DNA of 55,369 nucleotides from Actinomycetes bacterium (GTDB lineage Bacteria; Actinomycetota; Actinomycetes; Actinomycetales; Microbacteriaceae): assembly GCA_023431405.1 (NCBI GenBank), contig JAEYVZ010000070.1:1-55369 (forward strand). Reading direction: 5' to 3'. How positions within the stretch are numbered: the first letter of the stretch is position 1; each line of letters starts with the position of its first letter. A program made the translations under genes and the position numbers. The notes beneath the pieces were generated by a model. That model ran no database searches. It was given only the letters and a program-made list of their open reading frames with translations, and was not told the DNA's origin. Below are positions 1 through 8,352 of this stretch, piece by piece.

Positions 1-751
1 TCGGGTCGACGTCTTGGAGTCCCGCCGAGAACATCACGAGGTTGAACCCGACCGTCCACCACGCCGTCATCGCGACGATCGCGAGCATCGCGAAGCGCTG
101 GTCGCCGAGCCACGAGATCGGCTCGACACCGAAGTTCGCGAGGAAGTCGGCGAGGATCCCCCGGCCCGGGCTGAGGAGGTTCTGCCACACGAGCGTCGCG
201 ACCGAGATCGGCAGCACGTACGGAACGAAGAAGGCGACCTGGTAGAAACGCCCGCCCCGGTGTCGCGAGTTCACCGCGAGAGCCATCACCAGGCCGAGGC
301 CGATGATGAGTGGCGTGGACAGGAGCGTGAACTGCAGGGTGTGTTCGAGCGAGGTCCAGAACAGGGAGTCGTACCAGACGCCGTCGGGGCCGGGATGGAA
401 GCCCATGACCACCGCGAGCACGACCAGCACCGCGCTCCCGAGCCACGGGAGCCACGCCCGTGTGCGTCTGGCGCGCCATGCGAGCAAGCCTGCGGCGAGG
501 ACGATCAGCAGCCGCGGAACCCACAAGTGAACGACATCCCACTGCATGTCGGTGCCCCACAGCATGCGCACGTAGTTCTCGCCGCCCAGCCACTCACGCG
601 TGAAGCCGAGGAGGTCCCAGTCGTAGAAGCTCATCCGCACGGCTTGGAGCAGCGGGTAGATCACGAAGATCGCATACGCGAGCAGGAACGGCCCGACGAA
701 CAAGGTGGCGGTGCCGAGTCGCGTGCGATCGACGCTGCGGGAACGACTCAT
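1..751 (-). CDS. Sugar ABC transporter permease, MalF/UgpA-like (partial, runs off window edge)
   Basis: Inner-membrane permease of a carbohydrate ABC importer (binding-protein-dependent transport family, MalF/UgpA type). The start ATG at 751 follows a strong ribosome site GGAGGTGGA at 752-760. The reading frame stays open to base 1, giving 250 residues, so the C-terminal part lies outside the window. A first membrane segment (LFVGPFLLAYAIFVIYPLL) is followed by the typical MSFYDWDLLG loop, and near residue 175 by the FYQVAFFVPYVLPISVATLVW segment in shortened form. Between roughly residues 80 and 130 there are two extra hydrophobic stretches that ordinary family members lack. A consensus promoter and the divergent LacI regulator upstream suggest sugar-inducible expression. 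The substrate cannot be told from the sequence. Confidence 0.85.
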   Translation of the reverse strand, partial: MSRSRSVDRTRLGTATLFVGPFLLAYAIFVIYPLLQAVRMSFYDWDLLGFTREWLGGENYVRMLWGTDMQWDVVHLWVPRLLIVLAAGLLAWRARRTRAWLPWLGSAVLVVLAVVMGFHPGPDGVWYDSLFWTSLEHTLQFTLLSTPLIIGLGLVMALAVNSRHRGGRFYQVAFFVPYVLPISVATLVWQNLLSPGRGILADFLANFGVEPISWLGDQRFAMLAIVAMTAWWTVGFNLVMFSAGLQDVDP

Positions 752-763
752 TCCACCTCCGTA

Positions 764-778
764 GTACATCGTTGCAAT
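764..778. promoter_or_regulatory. Candidate LacI-family operator
   Basis: The stretch GTACATCGTTGCAAT has the central CG and TTGCAA half-site usual for LacI-family operators, with an imperfect other half. It lies just downstream of the predicted start of transcription of the permease operon, where a repressor would block it. The LacI gene is divergent and next door. This is inference from position and a degenerate match. Confidence 0.35.
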
Positions 779-791
779 ACCGGTGGACCAG

Positions 792-820
792 ACTTTATGG
801 CGCTATGTCGGCTCTGTCAA
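792..820 (-). promoter_or_regulatory. Sigma-70-type promoter of the sugar permease operon
   Basis: On the minus strand TTGACA (820-815) is separated by exactly 17 nt from TAAAGT (797-792). The -35 box is perfect and the -10 box close to consensus, giving a predicted transcript start near 785 and a leader of about 35 nt. It is one of the few promoters in the window with a clear -35 element, as expected for a repressed, inducible operon. Confidence 0.75.
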
Positions 821-934
821 CAAATTGCCCCCGGTGGCCGGGAAATCGGTGCGCGATGGGCTGGCGCCAGTAGTCTCTAACTGCTCTCGCCCGACGTGGG
901 GCGAGCGCATGTTCTGGCGGCAGGGAGCAGTGGC

Positions 935-1999
935 ATGGCGGTGACGATGAGCGACGTGGCGCTGCGCGCCGGGGTCTCGCTGAAGACCGTCTCCAACGTC
1001 GTGAACGGCCACCGATACCTGCGTCCGGAGACGAAGGCTCGTGTCGAGCAGGCGATCGCCGAATTGGGCTACCGCGTCAACACGTCAGCACGCGACCTCC
1101 GAAGGGGCAGGACGGCGACCATCCTGCTGGCACTGTCGGAACTGCGGAACCCTTACTTCGCCGAGCTGACAGAACTGATCATCGCCGCGGCGGAGCGGCG
1201 CGGTCTGGGCGTGCTCGTTGAGCACCACCGGATGGATCCGGTACGGGAACGGGCGGTGCTCGAGGGCGGCTGGACGCGGCAGGTCGACGGCGTCATCTAC
1301 TCGCCGATCTCGCTCGGCGAAGAGCAGGCCGACCTGTTCGACGTCGACTTCCCGCTCGTGGTTCTCGGCGACACCATCTTCGGGGCACCCGTCGATCACG
1401 TGTCGCTGCAGAACGTCGAGGGCGCTCGCGCCGCGGTGACACACCTCATCGACCAGGGATGCTCGAAGATCGCACTCCTCGGAGTCGACCCCGAAGGCGA
1501 CACCCGCACCGGCTCGGCTGCGCTGCGCCTCAGGGGCGCCCGGCAGGCGCTCGAGGCCCGTGGCATGTCTCTCGATCCGAAGATGCTCCGCCCTACCCGC
1601 CCGTGGTACCGCAGCACCGGCGCACATGCCGTCGCGGACATGTGGGACGAAGGGGTGCGTCCCGACGGGATCTTCGCGCTGAACGACGTGCTCGGGCTCG
1701 GCGCCCTCCACGAGTTGCAGAGTCGCGGCATCCGCGTTCCCGATGACATCGCCCTCGTGGGCTTCGACAACATCGACGACACGCTGTACTCCCGGCCTTC
1801 ACTCACGACGATCGATCCGGGACGGGAGCAGATCGCCGAGCTGGCACTGTCGATGCTCTGCGAGCGGATGGGTCTCGACACCGAGGGTGTTCCCACGACG
1901 GCGCGGGTCGACCTGCCACCGCGCGAAGTGTTCACGCCTTTCGAGCTGGTCGTGCGCGAGACGAGCCGTCCCGCACGCGCGACGGGCAGCGCCGACTGA
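935..1999 (+). CDS. LacI-family transcriptional regulator
   Basis: DNA-binding regulator of 354 residues. The N-terminal helix-turn-helix reads MSDVALRAGVSLKTVSNVVN, followed by the usual hinge-helix region (LGYRVNTSARDLRRGRT). The rest is a periplasmic-binding-protein-like sensor domain from about residue 60, with a NPYFAELTELI segment and a GFDNIDD segment typical of the family. The start ATG at 935 has AGGGAG (922-927) at good spacing; an in-frame GTG at 896 and an ATG at 947 are alternatives. It is divergent from the sugar permease and most likely controls that operon in response to its sugar. A TAGTCT at 871-876 may be its -10 box. Confidence 0.93.
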   Translation: MAVTMSDVALRAGVSLKTVSNVVNGHRYLRPETKARVEQAIAELGYRVNTSARDLRRGRTATILLALSELRNPYFAELTELIIAAAERRGLGVLVEHHRMDPVRERAVLEGGWTRQVDGVIYSPISLGEEQADLFDVDFPLVVLGDTIFGAPVDHVSLQNVEGARAAVTHLIDQGCSKIALLGVDPEGDTRTGSAALRLRGARQALEARGMSLDPKMLRPTRPWYRSTGAHAVADMWDEGVRPDGIFALNDVLGLGALHELQSRGIRVPDDIALVGFDNIDDTLYSRPSLTTIDPGREQIAELALSMLCERMGLDTEGVPTTARVDLPPREVFTPFELVVRETSRPARATGSAD

Positions 2000-2095
2000 A
2001 AGCGGCGGAACGCTGGACCTCATACGCTCGTCGCTCGCGAGCCGATGCACCCGTGTGCCACACTTCGGGCAGGCCGAGGAAAGGGAACTGCAGAC

Positions 2096-2764
2096 ATGAC
2101 AGTCCAGCGTGAGCGCACCGAAGGACCCCGCAGAGCCCTGCGAACGGCAACCATCCTGGCACTCACGCTGCTGCTCCCTGGTGTCGCCGGCTGCGCCACG
2201 TCGAGCGCCCCCGGGGCCACGCCCGCGGAGACGCCCACCGCTTCCAGCCCGCCCGCTGATGCGAGCCCCACACCTGCGGAGACCCCGGCCCCGACGGAGA
2301 CGGAACCGGCACTCACCGCCTCCGTTCCCGCCGGCTGCGACGAGCTCCTGCCGCTCGCCGAGCTCGAGGGCTGGGACGGCTGGACGACAGCCGACACCGA
2401 CCAGCTCTCGTACGAGCTGCCCGGACCGGCGGCTCGCGCGGCGGCGGAGAACGCGACCGACTCGCTCACGTGCCGCTGGCTTCCGGAACTTGCGACGGAG
2501 AGCTACCTTCTCGGGTTCGCGTACAGCCTCGAGCCCCAGACGCGCACAGAGCTCGTCGACGCGCTTGCGGCCTCCACGCAGTACGCCACCGCAGACGTGC
2601 GAGGCGCCGACAGCGCCTTCTCCATCGAGAAGATCGGCGGCGACATCGTCTTCGCCACCCTCTACGCCTTCGTCGACGACGTGTGGATCGTGCTGTCCGC
2701 CCCCGGATCGACCTACACGCTCGCCGAGCTCGCCGGCGAAGCCGCCGAGGGTCTCCGCGGCTGA
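2096..2764 (+). CDS. Putative secreted lipoprotein of unknown function
   Basis: Protein of 222 residues that I cannot assign to a named family. It has a lipoprotein signal peptide: basic N-terminus, a hydrophobic segment (TILALTLLLPGV) and lipobox VAGC with the acylated cysteine at residue 33. A low-complexity linker rich in Thr, Pro, Ala and Glu spans about residues 36-75. A folded domain of about 145 residues follows, with two cysteines (in PAGCDELLP and LTCRWLP) that could form a disulphide. It is probably anchored to the outer face of the membrane. The start ATG at 2096 is preceded by AAGGGA; a longer frame from 2045 lacks a ribosome site. Confidence 0.8.
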   Translation: MTVQRERTEGPRRALRTATILALTLLLPGVAGCATSSAPGATPAETPTASSPPADASPTPAETPAPTETEPALTASVPAGCDELLPLAELEGWDGWTTADTDQLSYELPGPAARAAAENATDSLTCRWLPELATESYLLGFAYSLEPQTRTELVDALAASTQYATADVRGADSAFSIEKIGGDIVFATLYAFVDDVWIVLSAPGSTYTLAELAGEAAEGLRG

Positions 2765-2798
2765 TAGACCGGCGCGCGCACCTGGTACGTTCGGCGAA

Positions 2799-3605
2799 GT
2801 GACGCTCACCCCCGGGCCCGAAGGCAGGCGCATGCGCCTGCGCTACGCCGGAGTATGCCGCCTCTGCGCCCGAGAGCTGCAGGCCGGTGCGGATGCGGTC
2901 TACGAGCCAGACACCAAGTCTGTTCGCTGTGTCGACTGCGCGATCGAACCCACCTACCCGACGGCGAGCGAAGCGGGCGCCTCAGCGAGACGCGAGTACG
3001 AGCGCCGCCGCGTCCGCCGAGAAAAACGGATCCGCACCAGTCATCCCAAGATCGGCGGTCTCGTTCTCGCCTTCTCCGACGAGCCCCAGAGCACCAAGGC
3101 TTGGGAGCGCGGCGCTCTCGGGGAGGAGCAGCTGGCCCGCCGCCTCACAGAACTTCCGGACAGCTTCCGCGTGCTGCATGACCGCCGCATCCGCGGCACT
3201 CGGGCGAACATCGACCATCTCGCGGTAGGCCCCACCGGGGTGTGGGTCATCGACGCGAAGCGCTACGCCTGCAAGCGCCCGAGCCTGCGCGTCGACGGCG
3301 GCATCATCCGACCCCGTGTCGAGTCGCTTCGCATCGGCGGACGTGACGGAACCAGGCTCGTGCACGGCGTTCGCACTCAGATGAACCATGTGAGGGCCGC
3401 ACTCGGCGAGACGGTCGCGCCTGTGGCGGGCGCATTATGCTTCCTCGATGCCGACTGGCCGTTGATCGGCGGTTCCTTCACCATCGACGACATCCACGTC
3501 GTGTGGCCTCGTCTGTTGCTGCAGCGGATGACGGGCGCTGCGTCCCACCCCATCGATGTCGACGAGATCCATGCCCGTCTTGCCGCCGCGTTCCCTCGGG
3601 CCTAG
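2799..3605 (+). CDS. NERD (nuclease-related) domain protein
   Basis: Protein of 268 residues (257 if it starts at ATG 2832). The N-terminal 50 residues hold CRLC and CVDC pairs that look like a small zinc-binding module. A basic helical stretch (ARREYERRRVRREKRIR) follows. A NERD domain spans about residues 100-210, with GALGEEQLARRL, NIDHLAVGPTGVWVIDAKRY and the D-x-K-like DAKRY core that resembles the restriction-endonuclease fold. The family is widespread and its biochemical role is mostly untested, so nuclease activity is inferred. The GTG at 2799 is preferred because TACGTT lies 7 nt upstream, the leaderless spacing seen at many genes here. ATG 2832 has only a weak ribosome site. Confidence 0.85.
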   Translation: MTLTPGPEGRRMRLRYAGVCRLCARELQAGADAVYEPDTKSVRCVDCAIEPTYPTASEAGASARREYERRRVRREKRIRTSHPKIGGLVLAFSDEPQSTKAWERGALGEEQLARRLTELPDSFRVLHDRRIRGTRANIDHLAVGPTGVWVIDAKRYACKRPSLRVDGGIIRPRVESLRIGGRDGTRLVHGVRTQMNHVRAALGETVAPVAGALCFLDADWPLIGGSFTIDDIHVVWPRLLLQRMTGAASHPIDVDEIHARLAAAFPRA

Positions 3606-3656
3606 GGCCACGGCGTCCTCCACGCCTGACGCGTACACCCGACTCCCCCACCCCGC

Positions 3657-6473
3657 TCACTCCTCCGCCCGGAAGACGCCCGCCGCGGGGCGCACCCAGA
3701 GCGCGACGATGAAGACGATCGCGAGCGCGACGGTTCCCGCGCTGCTCCACGTCCATTGACGGTCGACGATCATGGCGACCAGGTTGAGGGCGGCGAGGAT
3801 GCCGAGGTACCCGGTGACGAGCCAGCGCGAGAATCCGCTCCCGCGACGCAGGCCACCGGCGACGGCGACGAGGAGCAGCCCGAACAGGGCGATGCCCGCG
3901 CCGACGAGCGAGGTGGCGAGCACCTCCTCCGGGTCGGTGCTGTCGTAGCGGTCGAGGAGCACGAGGAGGCCGAGCGCGGCGGCGGCGAGCCCGAACACGG
4001 TCAGCACGAGCGAGACGACGGTCACGAGCAGACGTCCGGCAGGGGTCCCGGCGGCGACCGGTTCGTTCACCGGACGGTGGGGGTCGGCGAGCGCTTTCGC
4101 CCTCACCCACCGCACGACCTCGATGAGGCCGATCATGATGATGGCGGCGAGCACGACGCCGGTGACGAGCTCGAAGCCCGGGTCGACCAGTTCGAAGAAG
4201 GTGACGGTGATCGGCATGGTGAAGATCCCGAACAGCGCGATGAACATGCCGCCGACGACGAGCACCTTGAACCGGTCGAGAGGACGGGCGAGTACGGCGA
4301 GGATCCAGATGCCGACGACGGCGAGGATGATGGTCGCACCGGTGCGGATGCGCGGCTCGGACGCCTCTTCGGCGTTCGCCCAGAGGGTGTAGGCGGTGAG
4401 CCCGAGCCCCACGATGAGTCCGGCGGGAATCGCGAAGCTCAACGACCGTCGGAGGAACCCGGGAACATAGCGTTGCGCGTTCGGCATGAGGGCGAGGAAG
4501 AAGGCGGGGATGCCGATGGTGAGCCCGTCGGTGATCGACAGCTGCCGCGGCAGGAACGGGTATTCGAGCACGAGCAGACCGAACAGCACCGCCAGCGTCG
4601 TGGCGTAGACGGTCTTGGTGAGGAACAGCATCGAGACCCGCTCGATGTTCGCGATCACCTGACGGCCTTCTGCCACGACATCGGGGAGGTGCGAGAACTG
4701 CCCGTCGAGCAGCACGAGCCGCGCGACGGCCTTGGTGGCCGCCGAACCGGAGTTCATGGCGATGCCGATGTCGGCCGTCTTGATCGCGAGCGCGTCGTTC
4801 ACCCCGTCGCCGGTCATCGCGACGGTGTGCCCACGGCTCTGCAACGCGATCACGATGCGCTTCTTCTGCTCCGGGGTGACCCGGCCGAACACGATGTGCT
4901 GCTCGAGCACGTCGGCGACGTCTTCGTCGGCGTCGGGGAGGTTGCGCGCGTCGAACCCTTCGCCCACGTCGAGGCCGACATCGCGGGCGATCGCGGCGAC
5001 GGTGCTCGGATTGTCGCCCGACACGATGCGGATGCCGACTCCCTGCGCCTCGAAATACCGGAGGGTGTCGGCGGCATCCGCGCGCACCTGCTCCCGGAAG
5101 GTGAGCACGACGATCGGCTCGAGCCCCGCGGGCAGGGTCTCGCCTTCCGCGTCGGGGCGGATGAGCGAATCGGAACGGGCCAGCACGAGCGTGCGGCGGC
5201 CCGTGCGGGCGAGTTCCGCCGCCACCGCACGCACCTCATCACCACCGCCCCCGTCACCGTCACCGTCTGCCGGGAACACCATCTCAGGCGCGCCCATCAC
5301 CCAGGTGCCCCACGCCGCCCGCGACACGGCGCTCCACTTGCGCGCCGACGAGAACGGGATGTACGCGGCATCGTCGACGACCCCGGATGCCGGGTAGATC
5401 TCCCGGAGCGCACGTGCGGTGGCGTTGGCATCCGGCGCCGCGGCGAACCAGGCCAGCACGTCTTCCCAACCGGTCGCCTCCCCCACTTCGCGCGCCGCGT
5501 CGAAGACGATGTCGCCGACGGTGAGGGTGCCGGTCTTGTCGAGGCAGATGATGTCGACACGGGCGAGCCCTTCGACGGCGGGGAGCTCGTTGACGAGCAC
5601 CTGCCGGCGCGCAAGCTTCGCCGCCCCGACGGCGAAGGCGATGCTCGTCATGAGCACGAGCCCGAGCGGGATCATCGCCGTGATCGAAGCGATCGTGTTG
5701 ACGACGGCCTGCACCCAGTTGCCGGAGGAGAAGACGGTGCGGTAGCCGCCCGTGACGAGTACCTGCGCGTTGAAGAGCAGCAGCGCGATGGGGCCGATCC
5801 CCCAGGCGACCCACCGCAGCACTCGGTTGATCGAGGTGCGGAGTTCACTCGCGACGAGCGAGAAGCGCCGAGCCTCCCCCGCGAACCGGTGCGCGTACGA
5901 CTCGGCCCCCACCCGCGTCACGCGTGCAAGGCCCTCGCCCCCGACGACCACCGATCCCGACAGCGCCTGGTCGTCCTGCGCCTTGTCGACCGGGTCGGAC
6001 TCGCCCGTGAGCATCGACTCGTCGATCTGCAGCCCGCGCGCGGCGACCACCACGGCATCCGCCGTCACCTGATCGCCCGCCCGCAGCACGAGGAGGTCGT
6101 CACGCACGACGTCGTCGGGGCTCACCTCCTTCTCGACGCCGCCGCGCAGCACACGTGCGCGGGGGGCGTTGAGCAGGGCGAGCTTGTCGAGCGCCGCCTT
6201 GGCGCGGAACTCCTGCACGCATCCGATGATCGCGTTGGCGAACGCCGCGAAACCGAACAGCGCGTCCTGCCAGCGCCCCACCAGGAACAGCACGAAGAAG
6301 CAGCTGAACACGATGCCGTTGAACAGGGTGAACACGTTCGCCCGCACGATGTGCCACACGCTGCGGCTGGAGTCGGCGACGTAGGCGTTCGACTCCCCCG
6401 CCGCCGCCCGTCGAGCGGCTTCGGCGTCGGTCAGACCCGTATGGCCTTCCTGGAGGGTGCCGAGCGGCGACAT
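3657..6473 (-). CDS. Cation-transporting P-type ATPase, CtpE-like
   Basis: Membrane ATPase of 938 residues that pumps a cation across the cytoplasmic membrane through an aspartyl-phosphate intermediate. Visible motifs are TGES at 156-159 (actuator), phosphorylated Asp312 in DKTGT, SGDNP near 485, and TGDGVND at 554-560. Membrane pairs lie near 45-85 and 222-285, with many more after residue 590. The layout resembles mycobacterial CtpE, linked in the literature to calcium. The membrane-4 motif reads IPLG (268-271) where calcium-type pumps have PEGL, and the C-terminal membrane region is longer than in CtpE. Ion specificity is therefore uncertain. It starts at ATG 6473; GTG 6503 is possible. 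A 180-nt leader with a strong hairpin precedes it. Confidence 0.9.
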   Translation of the reverse strand: MSPLGTLQEGHTGLTDAEAARRAAAGESNAYVADSSRSVWHIVRANVFTLFNGIVFSCFFVLFLVGRWQDALFGFAAFANAIIGCVQEFRAKAALDKLALLNAPRARVLRGGVEKEVSPDDVVRDDLLVLRAGDQVTADAVVVAARGLQIDESMLTGESDPVDKAQDDQALSGSVVVGGEGLARVTRVGAESYAHRFAGEARRFSLVASELRTSINRVLRWVAWGIGPIALLLFNAQVLVTGGYRTVFSSGNWVQAVVNTIASITAMIPLGLVLMTSIAFAVGAAKLARRQVLVNELPAVEGLARVDIICLDKTGTLTVGDIVFDAAREVGEATGWEDVLAWFAAAPDANATARALREIYPASGVVDDAAYIPFSSARKWSAVSRAAWGTWVMGAPEMVFPADGDGDGGGGDEVRAVAAELARTGRRTLVLARSDSLIRPDAEGETLPAGLEPIVVLTFREQVRADAADTLRYFEAQGVGIRIVSGDNPSTVAAIARDVGLDVGEGFDARNLPDADEDVADVLEQHIVFGRVTPEQKKRIVIALQSRGHTVAMTGDGVNDALAIKTADIGIAMNSGSAATKAVARLVLLDGQFSHLPDVVAEGRQVIANIERVSMLFLTKTVYATTLAVLFGLLVLEYPFLPRQLSITDGLTIGIPAFFLALMPNAQRYVPGFLRRSLSFAIPAGLIVGLGLTAYTLWANAEEASEPRIRTGATIILAVVGIWILAVLARPLDRFKVLVVGGMFIALFGIFTMPITVTFFELVDPGFELVTGVVLAAIIMIGLIEVVRWVRAKALADPHRPVNEPVAAGTPAGRLLVTVVSLVLTVFGLAAAALGLLVLLDRYDSTDPEEVLATSLVGAGIALFGLLLVAVAGGLRRGSGFSRWLVTGYLGILAALNLVAMIVDRQWTWSSAGTVALAIVFIVALWVRPAAGVFRAEE

Positions 6474-6554
6474 CGCCTCAGCATCACCCGCCCCGGCCCG
6501 CACCGCAAGTGAGGCCGGCCGCGGGCGACCACTGCACCTCGACGCACACACGAA

Positions 6555-6586
6555 GATCGCCCCGGAACCGAGGCTCCGGGGCGATC
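6555..6586. terminator. Perfect 12-bp hairpin in the leader of the P-type ATPase gene
   Basis: Arms GATCGCCCCGGA (6555-6566) and TCCGGGGCGATC (6575-6586) pair perfectly around an 8-nt loop. Read on the minus strand the hairpin is followed by TTCGTG, a weak U tract. It sits about 82 nt upstream of the ATPase start and inside its predicted transcript. It could be an intrinsic attenuator, the end of a small RNA of about 100 nt, or part of a regulatory leader. No gene ends nearby on either strand, so an ordinary gene terminator is unlikely. The rest of the 6474-6818 gap holds a purine-rich leader and promoters; I see no other gene in it. Confidence 0.55.
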
Positions 6587-6659
6587 ATTCTGCGGATTCG
6601 GTATCTGTTTCCGGATCCCTTTCGAGTTCCTTCTGTCTCCGTTTTCCTTCGCGAGACCC

Positions 6660-6687
6660 AAGATACTCAGGCTCGGCGCGTCGTCAA
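6660..6687 (-). promoter_or_regulatory. Predicted promoter of the P-type ATPase gene
   Basis: On the minus strand TTGACG (6687-6682) and TATCTT (6665-6660) are 16 nt apart. Transcription would begin near 6653, giving a leader of about 180 nt that carries several Shine-Dalgarno-like purine runs and then the 12-bp hairpin. A leader this long is unusual in this window, where most genes have none. Confidence 0.55.
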
Positions 6688-6818
6688 GATGTCACCACGA
6701 AGTCACCTCTCGTTGAGCATGAGGGTGAGACTCGCGCGGCGCACATCATCCTTCCGACGGATGCCGATCCGCCGTCGGGCCGACGCGGCATCCGTGCCCC
6801 GATTCGTAGCGTCGAAGC

Positions 6819-7016
6819 ATGACCACCGCACCCGTTCGTCTCCTGTCTGCACCCGCCCGCGGAACCGGACCGGCCGGTCTGCCGCGCGCCGCCGGTGCGG
6901 CCGTGCTGTCGATCCTCGGCAGCATGGCGGTCATCGGCATCCTCGCCGTCAGCCTGCTCGTCGTGCCGATCGCGGCGCTCGTGGTGTTCGGCCCCGCCCT
7001 GTTCGAGCTGCTGTAA
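6819..7016 (+). CDS. Small single-pass membrane protein, 65 aa
   Basis: I do not recognise a family. The first 30 residues are polar, basic and rich in Ala, Pro and Gly. They are followed by one long hydrophobic stretch (about 30-62, containing AVIGILAVSLLVVPIAALVV) that ends at the C-terminus, so it may span the membrane once or fold as a short hairpin. Expression is supported by TAGCGT at 6807-6812 placed 6 nt before the ATG, the leaderless arrangement common here. It lies between divergent and convergent minus-strand transporters and is transcribed alone. Its stop is 17 nt from the end of the SMR gene. Confidence 0.6.
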   Translation: MTTAPVRLLSAPARGTGPAGLPRAAGAAVLSILGSMAVIGILAVSLLVVPIAALVVFGPALFELL

Positions 7017-7033
7017 CAGACGCCTTGCGTGCG

Positions 7034-7357
7034 TCAGTGCTCGCCGCCGACGAGCTTCAGCCCGACGACACAGCCCACGAGCCCGAGGATGAGGAGCGTC
7101 TTCACGAGCGAGAAGTCTTCATCGCCCGTGACCATCGCCCACGCGACGGTGAGCGACGCGCCGATGCCGACCCACACGGCGTACGCGGTGCCGGTCGAGA
7201 TCTCGCGCATCGCCCACGCGAGACCTCCCATGCTGGCGACGAGAGCGACGCCGAACACGACGCTCGGCCACAGCTTGGTGAAGCCCTCCGACTTGCCGAG
7301 CGCGGTGGCCCAGACGGCTTCGAGCACGCCGGAGATGATGAGGATGACCCACGACAC
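7034..7357 (-). CDS. SMR-family exporter, Gdx/SugE type (guanidinium exporter)
   Basis: Four-helix small multidrug resistance protein of 107 residues, probably working as a dual-topology dimer that exports cations in exchange for protons. The N-terminus SWVILIISGVLEAVWA carries the essential membrane glutamate in the GxLExxWA context that marks the Gdx/SugE subfamily; drug-exporting EmrE homologues differ here. GTAYAVWVGIGA in helix 3 is also subfamily-typical. The GTG at 7357 is chosen because AAGGAG precedes it and the length then matches Gdx. The ATG at 7387 would add ten unusual residues. Guanidinium is the known substrate of characterised Gdx proteins. I did not find a convincing guanidine riboswitch upstream. 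Confidence 0.88.
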   Translation of the reverse strand: MSWVILIISGVLEAVWATALGKSEGFTKLWPSVVFGVALVASMGGLAWAMREISTGTAYAVWVGIGASLTVAWAMVTGDEDFSLVKTLLILGLVGCVVGLKLVGGEH

Positions 7358-7500
7358 GATGACTCCTTGGCCAGTCTTGTCGCTCACCGGGTACTGAACC
7401 CTCGTCCGGGGATCCTGTCGGGATCCGCCGTCAGTCTACCGAGCCCGTCTGGGCAGGCCCTGCACACGAACCAGCTGCGCACGAGACCCGGCGCGCACGC

Positions 7501-8352
7501 TCAGGGCGAGACGAAGAAGATCGCGTCGAGGAGCCCCGGGTTGTGAGCGTGCACGAGCACGGCGAACACCACCGCGTCGAACAGCAGGTGCACGGTGACG
7601 ACGTAGCCGAGCGACCGGGTGCGCAGGAAGATGACCGCCTGCAGCAGGGCGAAGGGGATCGTGAGCAACGGGCCCCACGCCTGGTAGCCGAGCTCCCACA
7701 GGAACGACACGAACACGATGGCCTGCAGCACATTGGCGGTTCCGTCAGCGAAGTGACGCCGCAGCAGCGCGAAGCAGGTGCAGATGAAGAAGAGCTCGTC
7801 CCAGATGCCGACCGCCCCGACCCCGACGAACAGCCGCGCGATGAGGTCGGGCGAGTCGACGACGGGCCAGTTGAGGTACACGCCGGAGGTGATGAAGTAG
7901 AACGGCAGAATCAGCCATCCGAGCACGAGAACGGCCGCCAGCCACGCCCACTGCCACGCCTTCCAGCGGGTGCCGCCGCGCCAGGGGAAGCGGATCGCCC
8001 GGTCGCGGTAGACCCAGCGCGACACGGCGTACGGCACGAGCACGGCGCCGCCGAGGGCGAGCGTGAACCGCAGCATCGCCAGGTTGTCGAGCTCCGCCTT
8101 CAGCGGGATCGCGCTGACGATCAGCAGGCCCGCCGCGATCAGCGAGAGGTCACGGGTGAGCGAGGGCGCGGATGCCGTGACCGCGCCGCGCTCCCGCGCC
8201 ACCGCGATGCCCAGGCCCGCCGCCAGCAGGATCCACCCGAGCCAGGGCTGGAGGAGCACGAAGAACGCCGGCGCCGCCAGGCACACCAGCAGCGCGGGGA
8301 CGATGTCGATCGACAGCAGCGGCCGGGTGCGGGCGGGGGCGGCGACGGTCAT
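7501..8352 (-). CDS. Polytopic membrane protein resembling CPBP (CAAX-like) proteases, catalytic motifs degenerate
   Basis: Membrane protein of 283 residues with about eight hydrophobic segments. Its arrangement and the segment WDELFFICTCFALLR recall the CPBP intramembrane metalloprotease family, in which motif 1 is EExxxR. Here that motif reads DELFFI: the first Glu is Asp and the Arg is Ile. The expected FxxxH of motif 2 aligns with a stretch containing no His (FVSFLWEL), while a His remains in VTVHLLFDAV. It may be a non-catalytic relative or a divergent enzyme. It overlaps the trmB stop by 4 nt (ATGA), so it is translated from the same transcript. Confidence 0.6.
   Translation of the reverse strand: MTVAAPARTRPLLSIDIVPALLVCLAAPAFFVLLQPWLGWILLAAGLGIAVARERGAVTASAPSLTRDLSLIAAGLLIVSAIPLKAELDNLAMLRFTLALGGAVLVPYAVSRWVYRDRAIRFPWRGGTRWKAWQWAWLAAVLVLGWLILPFYFITSGVYLNWPVVDSPDLIARLFVGVGAVGIWDELFFICTCFALLRRHFADGTANVLQAIVFVSFLWELGYQAWGPLLTIPFALLQAVIFLRTRSLGYVVTVHLLFDAVVFAVLVHAHNPGLLDAIFFVSP

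Noticed and set aside
3756..6512. Very long plus-strand open frame opposite the P-type ATPase
   Set aside because: It is a GC-rich antisense shadow: the product is Arg/Glu/Asp/His-rich without domains, while the minus strand encodes a complete ATPase.
7358..7500. Possible guanidine riboswitch before the Gdx-type exporter
   Set aside because: The 5' region has a GGATCC-based hairpin and an ACGA, but neither the guanidine-I core nor paired ACGR tetraloops of guanidine-II are present.
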